DNA from: Coccinella septempunctata
Taxonomy: Eukaryota > Arthropoda > Insecta > Coleoptera > Coccinellidae
NCBI RefSeq assembly: GCF_907165205.1
Contig: NC_058197.1
Coordinates: 18,127,766-18,191,765, forward strand
Length of the DNA: 64,000 nucleotides
Reading direction: 5' to 3'
The notes under the pieces were generated by a model that did not search any database, had not been told where the DNA came from, and saw only the letters and a list, made by a program, of their open reading frames with translations. Made by a program: the position numbers and the translations under genes. Positions 39,658 through 52,000 of the stretch are shown in pieces. Positions within the stretch are counted from its first letter, which is position 1, and each line of letters opens with the position of its first letter.

Positions 39658-39729
39658 GTAAGATTCATTTGAAAAAATAAAACTTAAGTTTAACCATCAG
39701 AATCCTTGATATAACTTTTTTTTTTGTAG
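39658..39729 (+). other. Likely 3' UTR intron of the ANKRD50-like gene
   Basis: A GTAAGATTC donor stands 37 bases after the stop codon. It is followed 72 bases later by a run of ten T's ending in GTAG. The size and signals match the gene's other small introns. At 37 bases it is closer to the stop than the roughly 50-55 bases usually needed to trigger exon-junction-dependent decay. Confidence 0.65.
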
Positions 39730-40783
39730 GTTTTTCTGAAGTTCAGCCTCAATAGTTCACGCTACTCACAACTAGTCCGTTATCAAAGATTTTCTTAGTT
39801 TTAAGTTTGTAACGATTGGTAATCGTTTTCGATTTTGCTAATTGGCCTAATTTTCATCTAAGTAAGTAATAATCTTATATGAAATGTATATTTTGTGATA
39901 AATTTTTTAGTTTTGTTTAGGTGATAAGTTGAAAAATGCTTTATTTAACGAAAATGTTTATACTGACTGACCCAGTAAAAAACTCACATTTTGAACGAGT
40001 ACGAATTAGGTTGAGAGATATTATATGAATATTTTATACTTTTAAAAAGCACCGAAATCTGAACTTTAACAGAAGATTTATTTATTTTTCATTTCGATTT
40101 AAATTTGAAATTGTTACACTTCGAAACGTTGTAATGATTTTTTGGAACTGTGATTAGAAATCAATCCGGAATGTTTTTTTTATCAAGTTTATTAATTTTC
40201 TCATATCTGAAACAGTTTGAATGATGAATTTCATTGATTTGATGCTATTAAAAACATTTTAAGCAATAAAGACTTAAAATATCACCGACTGATAATAATA
40301 ATGTATAGGACATGATGATAGGAAGGAGGAAAATGATTTCTTTGAAGGAATGTTTTTCATAGAAAGAATCATCACGCAAGACGGAGTCAATCAAGTTTGA
40401 AAAGATTGTTTCTTATTTTCATACCTTTTAATGTTGTCAAATATTTATTCTCACTTTAAGCATGTAGGATAATCGAAGAATCAATGATCTGAGACGAAGA
40501 TTTCATTTGAAACACAAACAAAATGACTTTCTCATGAAAAACATGAAGAAACCCACAAATACTGGATCTCAAATTATATACGAATAATTTTAAACCTCAA
40601 CCAATATATTTTTCCAATTATATTTTTTATAATCCGAGCGAATGTGCATGTAACACTATCCCTTCTATTGTGTTCAGTTTTTTTCGAGTAATTCAAATTT
40701 GTGTATTCTCCGTATTATTGTAACAAACTATAGTTTTTATACAGTTGAACAGTGCACTGTATAGTTATGTTAAAACAGTATTA

Positions 40784-40804
40784 AATAAAAAATATTTGAA
40801 TAAA
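40784..40804 (+). terminator. Poly(A) signals of the ANKRD50-like gene
   Basis: Two AATAAA hexamers (40784-40789 and 40799-40804) are followed by the GT-rich ACGTGGTGTCTTTTGTG. They give a 3' UTR of about 1.1-1.2 kb. Confidence 0.65.
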
Positions 40805-43043
40805 ACGTGGTGTCTTTTGTGAGTATTCTGATCCTTAGAAAAATCCACTCAAATTCAAATTGACCAAAAAAGATTCTACAGTTTTAGTCGAAATCAGAAC
40901 AACTCAACACTTATGGGAAAGAGAAAGGCTTCGAACAACCGATAGACAAGAGAGTGCAATTAGGGTTCGCATATTTGCTGATTCTATTGCTATTTGCAAT
41001 ATCGATTCAGTCAGCGAAATCGGCTTGCAATCTCTCCTACGTTGCCGGTTCCTCGTTCCAAAGTCTAATTTACTGTCACGTGTATGCAGACAGTTTTCCT
41101 AATTAAAAGACAACGGCAACGTTGAAAAATGACGCGATAGTCCTGTCAAAACTCTTTCGATCTTCCGATTTTTACGGAAGGTAGGTAGACGTCCTATTGG
41201 ATGATGTTGCCAGATCATAAAACCTCAGAATACGCATCTAAATCGAATTGGGCCAAGTCTGAGAACTGGAACAACCCAAAAAGCTCGTTGGGAATTTCAG
41301 AACTCCGAGATTTTCGATATATTTTGATCTCAGTCACAGAAAACAGAGTAGATCTCAAAAAATTAGCTACCCCTTCTTACTGGGTTTCTTGCAAGCATTG
41401 ACGCCTCAGAACAGCTAAGGATGAAACCCCAGACCACCTGGGGACAGATTTCCATTGCTAGCCAACGCAAACAATGTTTTTGGGGAGAAATTTGAGGGAG
41501 TGAGGAGGTATAAACTCCTTGAAATCTTCCTAGATACTGATAGAGTTCATTCAGTGCAACATCTAGAAGGCCAACTGAAGAAATGATCCATGCCTTTACA
41601 TCAGAATCATAAAACTAAACATACAGCAACAAAAACAACCGAATAAATGCACATAATATTTGATTATTCTTGTTTTGTGCTAATTGCATGCACGTCAGCA
41701 CGTGATAGATGTGATAAACACCTCAAATCATTCACTTAATCGTTAAGATGCTATCGGAAAAATTAACACCAACTCAAAAATCAGGGATTCGAAGAAACGA
41801 AAAATTAGCACCCTCCTAATCACCTCAAAATGACGGAAATTCACTGTAGAATCCGATGAACGATTTGGTATTAGTGAAAGTCGATGACTAACTTATATAA
41901 AATCGAATAAACACTGTAGAACTCATTGAGCACTTAATTTTCGTAAAATTAATCAGTAATTCTACTATCTTATCTTAGGTACCCACATTCGAAAATTTGA
42001 GGAATGTTATAACTAAGCTTGTCAACCACTTGAAGTCAACCGGAATTTGTTACCATGTAAGGGATATGTATTAGAAAAACAACATTCTTTAACTGGGCCT
42101 GGTTTGGAACGGGCTTAAGGATAAGATTGATCTAGGAAATGTTATTCTTAATACATCCCTCCATTTGAAAATCTGCTTGTAACTCTTGTTAGCAATGATT
42201 GAAACTATTGAAATGAAAATCATTTATTTTTTTCCCAAGAAATCCAGTAAGATTCTATTTAAAACCTTCATTGAATGGTGGAGGTCTTCTGTATTTACTA
42301 CCACCACTGAAAGTCTATTTTAGGAGGAAATTATTCTTAGATGAGACCGTAAAAGTACATCTATAAAGACGTCAGGCTTATAAAATTCTTTCTCAAGAAC
42401 ATATATTTTATACAATGTTCATAAGCCTTACTTTTGGCCCAAAAACACACCAAAAAACTCCCAAATCTTGGATGACAGAGATGACTGAATGGAAAATTTT
42501 ATGAATCAGACTTTCGTCCAAAACCCTTATCTGCACCTTGTGGAAAAATTCTTATTTCGTAATAGACAGACAATAGATACGAAAGTATCTATCGAACTTC
42601 CAGCAAAACCGTAATGAACCTCATCAAGATCATCTGTTCGAATTTCAAAGGAAAAGACGATAAGTGTGGCAACCTACTGAAATGACTTATCTTCAGTGCA
42701 CTATCCCTACCGTGGACGATTTGAACTCCGGTTAACTAGCTTGATTGTTCCAGGCCACAATTCAGTTTAAGACAATCCACGTTCAAAGTTGGTTGACTCT
42801 TGTGCCTTCTACAATAAGTGAAACCTTAAAAGTTCCTAAAAGAGAAATAGATCTCTGTTCTAGTGTTTTTGAATTTGAATTATTTTATCAAAAAAATAGA
42901 TAAAACTAGGACACGTTAAAACATTCTTTATATTGTGAATTTTGTAAGAATTTGCGTTTTTTTTTGGCAAATAGAGATTTATAAGATTTTTATAAATTAT
43001 AATTTATTCTTGAAAAGTGATTTTTATTTACGAGATAAATAGA
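40805..43043. other. Intergenic DNA between the ANKRD50-like gene and choline kinase
   Basis: No gene seen. Short open frames at 40860-41102 and 41201-41401 have no recognisable product. The last few hundred bases before 43044 must hold the choline kinase promoter and 5' UTR. A TATA-like TTTATAAG at about 42980 is a weak candidate. Confidence 0.45.
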
Positions 43044-46000
43044 ATGGCCAGTGTTTTGAGCAACGTTAAGGTGAGATTTTTTTATTTTAAAGTATATCGT
43101 TTATTGGGTCGCGTTTTGTTAGTGGAAAAGTAAAATGCATTCTGGAACATTCTTCTATTCGCTCTTGCTTCTGCTATCTCTGCTTCGTTTATAATTATAA
43201 GTTGTTGGAAGTATAATTGAAACCCAGTTTAACTGCCTTCATAAAAATTTAATAACTGTCGAGGAATAGAAAGGAAATCGTTTTTTTTTCATCACCTTCT
43301 ATTCATTGTTTCACTATTTAATGAGTTTTTGGTAATCATTATTTGTTGCAACTCGATAATTTTGTATTTATATCCTTTAGCATCGTCCCAAATTCAAATT
43401 GATTTTCTCCTGGATGAATGCACCATTTATTTTTCAAATCGACATAATAAATTAATTTTTCCCAGAAATTTTCGAATGTTTGATTGGCCACGCCCATCTC
43501 AATTAACGAATTAAGGATTACGCAATTCAAATCCAGCATAAATCATCACACGATCGCAGGCGAGTTTCGCATAAATTTTCAAAATAATCGTGCAATATTT
43601 GGATTTATCTATTAAAATTATTTCAATTATACACGTTTGGATTATTTTGACGTTAACATTTGACGTCAAAACCAACATGTGTTTTCTCGGAAATGATCTT
43701 CGAGCATCATCTCTGATGATGGGACTCCCATAAAATAAACAAATTGAAACAATAGAAGATAAAAAATTGGAGGACCTGCTACGGCTGCGTCATTTCATCG
43801 ATCAACCTACGGCCACAGTCCCATCTCGTCCTTGGTCGTAAACGAATCCTAAATGCTCAGAAATATCAGATTTTTGACTAAAATCCTGACCAAAACTAGC
43901 AAAATCAGACCGGTAAAATTTTTTAAATAATCGTCCATCATTAATCACATTAAAGAGTGCCTAACGCTGAACCAGCCGTTAAAAACGTGCAACTAATAAT
44001 CAGCCATTAAACATTAATTAAACGCTTGTTTACTGAGATAACTTGGATGCCTAAGCCAAGGGTTAAAAGATACGAACTAAAATATTTTCATGGTTTTTTG
44101 AATAAGCAGATGTGTGGAGATACTGCGGAAATGCGAGAACTGGCCACCAGGATCTGCAAGGACTACCTGAACGGAGCTTGGAAAGCGGTCAACGCCAGCA
44201 ACATAGGCTTCAAACATATAAGGTAAGACCACGTTACAAGATCACCCCTACAAACCACGTTTGGAATTAGCCTTAGGGTGAATTTTAAGAGGAAATACAG
44301 CGGGGTTGTAGTGTGACGTTTTTTCGTTGTTTGTTTACGCGTTTATGTCGATCGGATTGCTTAACCTATTTCTTGGTGCTATGTATAACATCGTTGTCGT
44401 AATTGGTCGTAGAGCACTCTAAAAATAGTAGAGTAAGTACACGTCACTGATTTGAAGAGAAGTCGAGTGTTAAACCCAGGTATTCATAGCTTCCATTGTT
44501 ATTGAAATATGTTTATCTCAATTCCTTTTACGATATGATAGTGTACAATAGCCTGTTTATCAAGATTCAACAACATGAAGTTGCATAATTTTGGTGGACC
44601 TCAGCAAATTCACAAGACTGTTGGTTATTTTTGAAGTAACGTTGAAAGTTTAAAAAAGTCTCATAAACCATATCACCCTCCTCAAGTGGTTCCTGACCTT
44701 GAAGGATCCTAGATCTAGGAGTGGATACTGTAAAGTGGCGTTAATGACTATGTGACCCACATATCTTACCACCAAAGCCTTTATATATGACTCTTTCCCC
44801 TGACTCGGGAGCAGACTCCACCCTAAGTTATAGTTTGGTGAGGAGGTTACATTACAATGCGACCCTTCATCAGATCTGTCCTCACAACCATCTTCAGCTA
44901 GCTCTCCAGCACCAGAGTTCCAATGAACTCAAGTATATGAGGGGGCTTCAAGTTCTCTTTCTAGTCCAAGACATTCCATGATAAGGCTTGCAATGGCTTG
45001 GCATTCTGTAACCAGGTAGTTTCCTCCACATAATCTACAGTCGTCAGTTTCTGATAAGCCTATTGTCATCATATGCTTCCTAAGGTGACAAAGTCAAGTG
45101 AGAAAGCCAGTGAGGAGCTCCAAATACTTCTTGGATCTTGCAGTTTCAAAATCCCTAAGGAACTTTCTGGAATGATCCATTCCTCGAAGATTCCTCCAGA
45201 GTATTTTTCCTTTGGTTGCTACCTTGTCCAGAAAATCTTTCTTGACGGTGCATTTTCCTATACCACAGAAAGGTTCTGGGCCAGCAAGTGGCGTTTATGC
45301 TCCCTTTCTGGCTTTGATTACTGCGTGACCAGGAACCCAGACCAAAGAGACCTTGCCTACTTCATTGATTTTCCTTTGGCTTTGCTTGAGCTTTGAGTCG
45401 ATGAATGAGAAGTTCATTGCTTTGATAGCAGCTTGACTATCAGAACCCTTGATGGTTTCTTCCAGGTTTATGTCTGCCATTCTTTCGATTGCAAGTATTT
45501 TTGCCTGAAAAACAGCAGTAGCCTAACGATAGTGTACACTTGGTGCTTGCCACTTATATTCCAGCGACAGCTGGATGGTTTTTGAACCATTTAATGGTAA
45601 TCGTTTTGAAATTTGGCTAGAGTATTTCTTTTGCCATTCTCTGCATAGTGTAGACTCCACCCTTGGTAACTCTCTGAATGCTCCAGAGCTGCCTCGACGT
45701 TTGCTGCAGTTCAAACCACTGCTTCTCCACATTTTCTGGATAAAAAAAGCCTCAGAACATCCTCCTAACGTCACCATGTAAATCCAAGCATCTTGCTTCA
45801 CCAGGTCAAAGTTCCCGCTAACTTCCTCTTGTTTTTTTTTTCCAGTGGCGGCCTATCCAACCTCCTCTACCACATATCCCTACCCGAGTCCCTACAGGAA
45901 AAGATCCAGGACGAGCCCAAGGAGGTGCTGCTCCGTGTGTACGGCCAGACGCATGGTGAGGGAGCCATCGAGGCCATAATCACCGAGTCCGTAATCTTCA

Positions 46001-49000
46001 CCCTGCTATCCGAGAGGGGTCTTGGTCCAAAGCTACACGGCATCTTCCCCGGCGGCAGGATAGAGCAGTACATCAACGCCAGGCCGCTCAAGAACAAAGA
46101 ACTGGCTATCGAGAAGCTGTCCAGCATGATAGCGCAGAAGATGGCCAGAATACATTCCATGGAGGTGAGATAAAAAATACGTCAACCCTCATTCTTACCA
46201 TTTTCGTTTTTTTAGTTATAATTTTCCTTCCAGGAACGAGGTAAAAATTACTTTTTTTCTAATTAAAACTCATGTGGATCATTATAAGCTATGCCTGAAT
46301 CATGCGTTCGGTTTCTTTCGATCAGACTCTGTTCAGCTTGGCGATCTTGAGTTCCTTCATAACTGCATGACGATCAGTCCCTTCATTCCATCGCTAACCC
46401 ACGATCTTTTTTCTTAAATTTTTTCATTGAACTTGAAAAAACTCCAATTTACATTTAAATGTAGTTCACCCACTTCGTGGATGGCCTGTGGGTTTTCTTC
46501 CACTTCATCGCATATGTCAGACTGTTCTATTCGTCTAAATTATTGAGCAATCTCAATTTACCGTGAAATTGGATGAGAGAGCATTTAATTGAAAGCAATT
46601 GAAGAATTCCCCGCATTATACATCGTGTGCTATTTCAAATTTGGTCATAAATTAGTCAGACTATAACGTCAGTAATTCATATCATGCTTATTTGTTCGTG
46701 AAAAAATTTATTCACCGAGTTTTACGTGAGACGGTAAAATATATTTAGTACTTCACATTCAGTATCTCGAACATAATTCGAACTTCATATTCTCACGAAT
46801 TTGCATCGTAATATAGATATTATTTTTTGCAAAATTGGCAGAACCTTTACATTCTGCGAAAATATTAGTTCTGATAAAGTTTCGAAGCTCAATATACTTA
46901 ATTACTCTTATCTATAGTTTTGATGAATGCAGGTCAATTAGCGAAGTCGATAACAAACTACAATTCAGATAGGTCAAACGAAAAACAACAGCGAAAATTA
47001 TATATAAACGCGCTCAATAAGCAAAACTCTGATACCAACCAACAACTGATTTTTCTTTATGTGAGTAACATTCTTAAAACACCTGCAACCTTAACCAGGG
47101 GTTTTCAAAACCTGTTTGCAGGTATAAAAAACGACATAACGGGATATAAAGCCCTTAATATTACATTCCTGAGTGCTAACAAAGGGTGAGTCTTTGACTC
47201 GTACACATATTTCAACAGTAGATTCTGGAGGTCAAAAGAAACACTTTTTTCCTATACCATTTTTTCCGATTCGGCCCTGATAAAAAAATATAGCCATTTT
47301 AAGTTTCATAATGAGCTATGCCACCCCTGGACAAGCAAAATTTTCTTCTTGAACTGGAAAATTTCAAATCAATCAACCAATAAATAAGAAAAATAGGTCA
47401 AACTTTCTCAATCTCCTCTTTATCTCGATTAATCATTGTTGATTCCCTCAAATTCGATGGCAAATTTTCCCAAGGAAATGTTTAGAGATAAACATAAGAA
47501 CAAACATCGCAAATTATACTTTAGACCAATAAAAACAACCGGAATCCTCGACCCCTCCTTGAAAAATTGCCAAAGATCATTGTGATATCGCGGAAATTCT
47601 AAAACACTCAAATAGACGCATCCTCCAGTAGAAAAAATCTCGATATCGAGGAAAATCTTGAAAAAATAAAAACGCAATAGATAACCTAATGAATAGTTAA
47701 ATAGGACAAGTGGGTACAGACGTTCTGAAACAGGTCGGTGTTATTCTAAGGATTAACACAAGGATAGTTTCTAGGAAACTGTGCATTAGAGATAGTTACG
47801 GAAAGTTTCGTCCGTAAATAGTTTCAACAATGGAAAATAACCAGGGGAAACAAACAACATTCGTATCATCTTCCAATTACGAACAAATTTAAATGGATGC
47901 GCCTTAATATTTTCCTCATTAGTGGCGATAATGAATAAACGAGCACTATTCAAATATAAACCTCATCAAAATTCATATAAACCGCGAATTTATCACTTTT
48001 TATCAATCTCGCCAACGGATAACGACCAATTTTCCTAGACACGAGCAATCACGTGAATTAAGCATTGTTGAACCTTTGACTCCATGAGGGAATTCAAGAT
48101 AAACAATCACCTGGAACCACATTGAAATTTTGAATAGCATTCACCCAATAATACAGATATTATTCGGTGTTGTAATGTACGAGGGAAATGCCGAAAGGAA
48201 CCAATGGGAACAACTTCAAAAAACAATAATTCAATTTCGAAATTTCTCATAAACTATAATTCCTGTTGGTTTCTCGTCAAAATCGATGGATCTTCGACAA
48301 ATCAAAACGAATTTCAACATTCATTGAATGTGGTCTAGCGGAGCCCATCCTCCGGTCGAAACATTCAAACACTACACTGTACTGACGAGGGACAATGATC
48401 CAGAAACCGGTCAACAGTTGCGTTTGGATGTTTCGTCTTCTCTGGGATGATCGATCGTTTTTGGGAATACTGAGCTTCCTCTCGTACATCCAAAAATCGT
48501 TTTTCTTTTTGAAAATTAGCGAGCGCAAGATTCAGCATAGGCCCAGTTGATAACCAAACTTCACGTTTTTGTCACATTTTTTTTTGTCACACACATATGG
48601 GGTATGTTTATTGTTCTGTTCTAGCAAGGTGATGCTTCCTTAAAATGTACAGGCTGTGCGTCCTGAATATTGAGGGCCACACAAAATGGCGCCGATTGAC
48701 TCTCTTTACGAGGACCCTATGACTGCAGTAGGATCTCATTATATGATATATTTTAGTTTGTTTCGAGTCCAGACACATGTTTTTTGTCGCACTACCCCCT
48801 TATTCAAACCATCCTACCCCCGACCGTTAAAAACGGCCAAAGTATGTTTATAGAAAAGTTGAGTAAGAGTATTAATGCTTGCAGGAAAGTTTTTTTCGAT
48901 ATTTCCATGTGTTAGTTTTAGAATTTAACTTATATTGTTATTTCGTTCATCTTTTTGTAACTGATACATCGAAATATCGAAATTGTTGCTTGTTGTTGAT

Positions 49001-52000
49001 ATACTAATTACATATCGACCCCTCTCTATTTATCCTAGACCTTCATCAACGCAAAATTTTTGCATAACGAAAAGATGTGTGTCACATATCAATATTTAGA
49101 TCGGAATAAAAACAATTTCAAGGTTCAACTATTGGAATTCACCACAGGACTTCTAATGTTTACTATATAACTATTGTAAATAAATAAATCACGTTACAAT
49201 ATGTTATTATGCTGTTATGAAATGAGCAATTTATGAAACATGTTTCGTTTCTGAATCGTGGTGAATAAAAAAACTGCTATAAAGTAATGAATAAAATATA
49301 TATGTGATTGTTTCATTTATCTACCAAGTTATGAAAAAAAATGATAAATGAAAAAAAAATTATATGAACTAATAATAATACATTCCATGCTAAAACTTGG
49401 AAATTATTTTATTCATTGATGTCTACAGAGAATTTGTGACATACATTTTCTCTTGCAAAAATAAATCTTTTCATGGATATATCGATTAAAGATTTTTTTA
49501 ATTGCCTACTGAGTATTCCATGTTGAAATAAATCTATCTAGATTAGTTTTCCAAAAGACAAAGCTTCTTAGTTCTACCTCACTTCATTCTCCGAAGAAAA
49601 AAAAAACTAGTGTTCATCGATAAGTGTCAAGAATACTGATATACCCAAAAGAAAAAATATGATGTTAATGTAAAGCCAAGGTTTCTAGATAAATTATCAC
49701 GTTTTTCAATGTAATTGAAAAATGTTTTCAACATTTTCCAATCTCAGAGAATTCATTGAATATCACCTTTCATTAAAAAAAATATATACAGGGCGTTTCT
49801 GAATAACAACGAAAAATTGTAAGGGGTGATTATGAGGTGGAATTTTTTGGAAAACCTCCCCCCTTGAAGAGATTAGATATTTTTTGTTGTCCTCGTATAT
49901 TAAGCTAAAGACTCGAAACTTGGTAAATATCATTTTTCACCGAAATTACACATGTTGGAATTTTTTAAAACCTAAAAAAGACTCAGAAAGGGTTGAAATA
50001 GAAGACCTTTCGGTGTCATTCAGATACACCCTGCATATTCCACTACATCTGCTACCTCGCAAAACTGTAAGAGCCCCTTTATATTCTCACACATACATCA
50101 TCCGAAAGAGTGTGCAAAAAACATGTCGTCTTCCGACAAATAAAACTAAAAACCCTTCCTCGACGTGCTTCAAACCTTCAATTTCGATCCCTGCTTTTAG
50201 GTGCCCCTAGACAAAGAGCCGAGTTGGCTGTGGAACACCATGGAGAGGTGGTTGGGCTCTTGCATGACCCCAGCCAAGGAAGAAAAGTTCGCAGCCAGGC
50301 TACCCAACATCGACCTGAGGACGGAACTGGATTGGCTGAGAGACAGGATCGAGAGGGAGGGTACCGAAGTTGTCTTCTGTCATAACGACATGCAAGAGGG
50401 AAACATATTGATGCAGCAGGGTGAAGATTGCGATCCTGACGATCCGAAACTTGTACTAATAGGTAGGATTGTCGTATAAGTTTGGTATGAAAATATAGGT
50501 TTTCGAACACGCATAATCTATTACGAGCAATTTCGAAAGCCTATCTCCCTTCGTTTAGATTTTCATCTTCGAAATGGCATTTTTCAAAAATTGCCAATTT
50601 TCAAGCTGCGATATCTCCTGTTATATTCATCCGATCCAATTGGGATTTTCAGTTATATAATCAGCGTTGCCTAGGCTTTCACCCAAGCACAAAAAGTCGA
50701 TTTCGAAAATCTCGATTTTTTGGGTCAAAAATGAGCAAGGGGTTTGACCCCCCTAAAATGCCCTATTTGCTCCTCTGTCTCAAAATCAGGGTGTTCTATT
50801 ACTGTCGTAGGATATGGAGTGTATAGAAGTTGTTCTGTAGATTGTAAAAAACCAAACTGTTGATGATTCAATAGGGAATTGCATTCAGGAGAGCCCCTCA
50901 AAGTGAACTCGAAAATGAAAAATGGAAAAACAAAAAATTCTTTTTTCTCGTAAACAGTGTCAGGTATTCGAAAGTTTGGTATGAAAATATAGGTTTTCGA
51001 ATACGCTGCATCTATTGCAAGTAATTCCGAAAGCCTATCTCCCTTCGTTTAGATTTTCATCTTCGAAATGGCATTTTTCAAAAATTTGCAAATTTCAATC
51101 TGCGATATCTCCTGTAATATTCGTCTGATCCAATTGGGGTTTCCGGTTTTATAATCAGCGATGCCGAGGCTTTCACCCTAGCACAAAAACTCGATTTCGA
51201 AAATTTCGATTTTTTGGGTCAAAAATGAGCAAGGGGTTAGACCCCCCTAAAATGGCCTATTTGGTCCTCTGTCTCAAAATCAGGGTGTTCTATGACAGTC
51301 GTAGAATATGGAGTGTACAGGAGTTGTTCTGTAGATTGTAAAAAACCAAACTCTTGATGATTCAATAGGGAATTGCACTCAGGAGAGCCCCCCAAAGTCA
51401 ACTCGAAAATGAAAAGTGAAAAAACAAAAAAAAATTTTTTCTCGTAAACAGTGTCAGATATTTGAAAGTTTGGTATGAAAATATAGGTTTTCGAACACGC
51501 TGAATATATTGCAAGCAATTCCGAAAGCCTATCTCCCTTCGTTTAGATTTTCATCTTCGAAATGGCATTTTTCAAAAATTTGCAAATTTCAATCTGCGAT
51601 ATCTCCTGTAATATTCGTCTGATCCAATTGGGATTTTCGGTTATATAATCAGCGTTGCCTAGGCTTCCACCCTAGCACAAAAACTCGATTTCGAAAATTT
51701 CGATTTTTTGGGTCAAAAATGAGCAAGGGGTTAGACCCCCCTAAAATGGCCTATTTGGTCCTCTGTCTCAAAATCAGGGTGTTCTATGACAGTCGTAGAA
51801 TATGGAGTGTACAGGAGTTGTTCTGTAGATTGTAAAAAACCAAACTCTTGATGATTCAATAGGGAATTGCACTCAGGAGAGCCCCCCAAAGTCAACTCGA
51901 AAATGAAAAGTGAAAAAACAAAAAAAATTTTTTTCTCGTAAACAGTGTCAGATATTTGAAAGTTTGGTATGAAAATATAGGTTTTCGAACACGCTGAATC

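Noticed and set aside
44026..44109. Upstream extension of choline kinase exon 2 as a separate start
   Set aside because: The open frame before 44110 has no family similarity, and an AAGCAG acceptor precedes the ATG; the nine-codon first exon or that ATG are better starts.
46920..47189. 89-codon frame in choline kinase intron 3
   Set aside because: No similarity that I recognise; adding it as an exon would not match known choline kinase structure.
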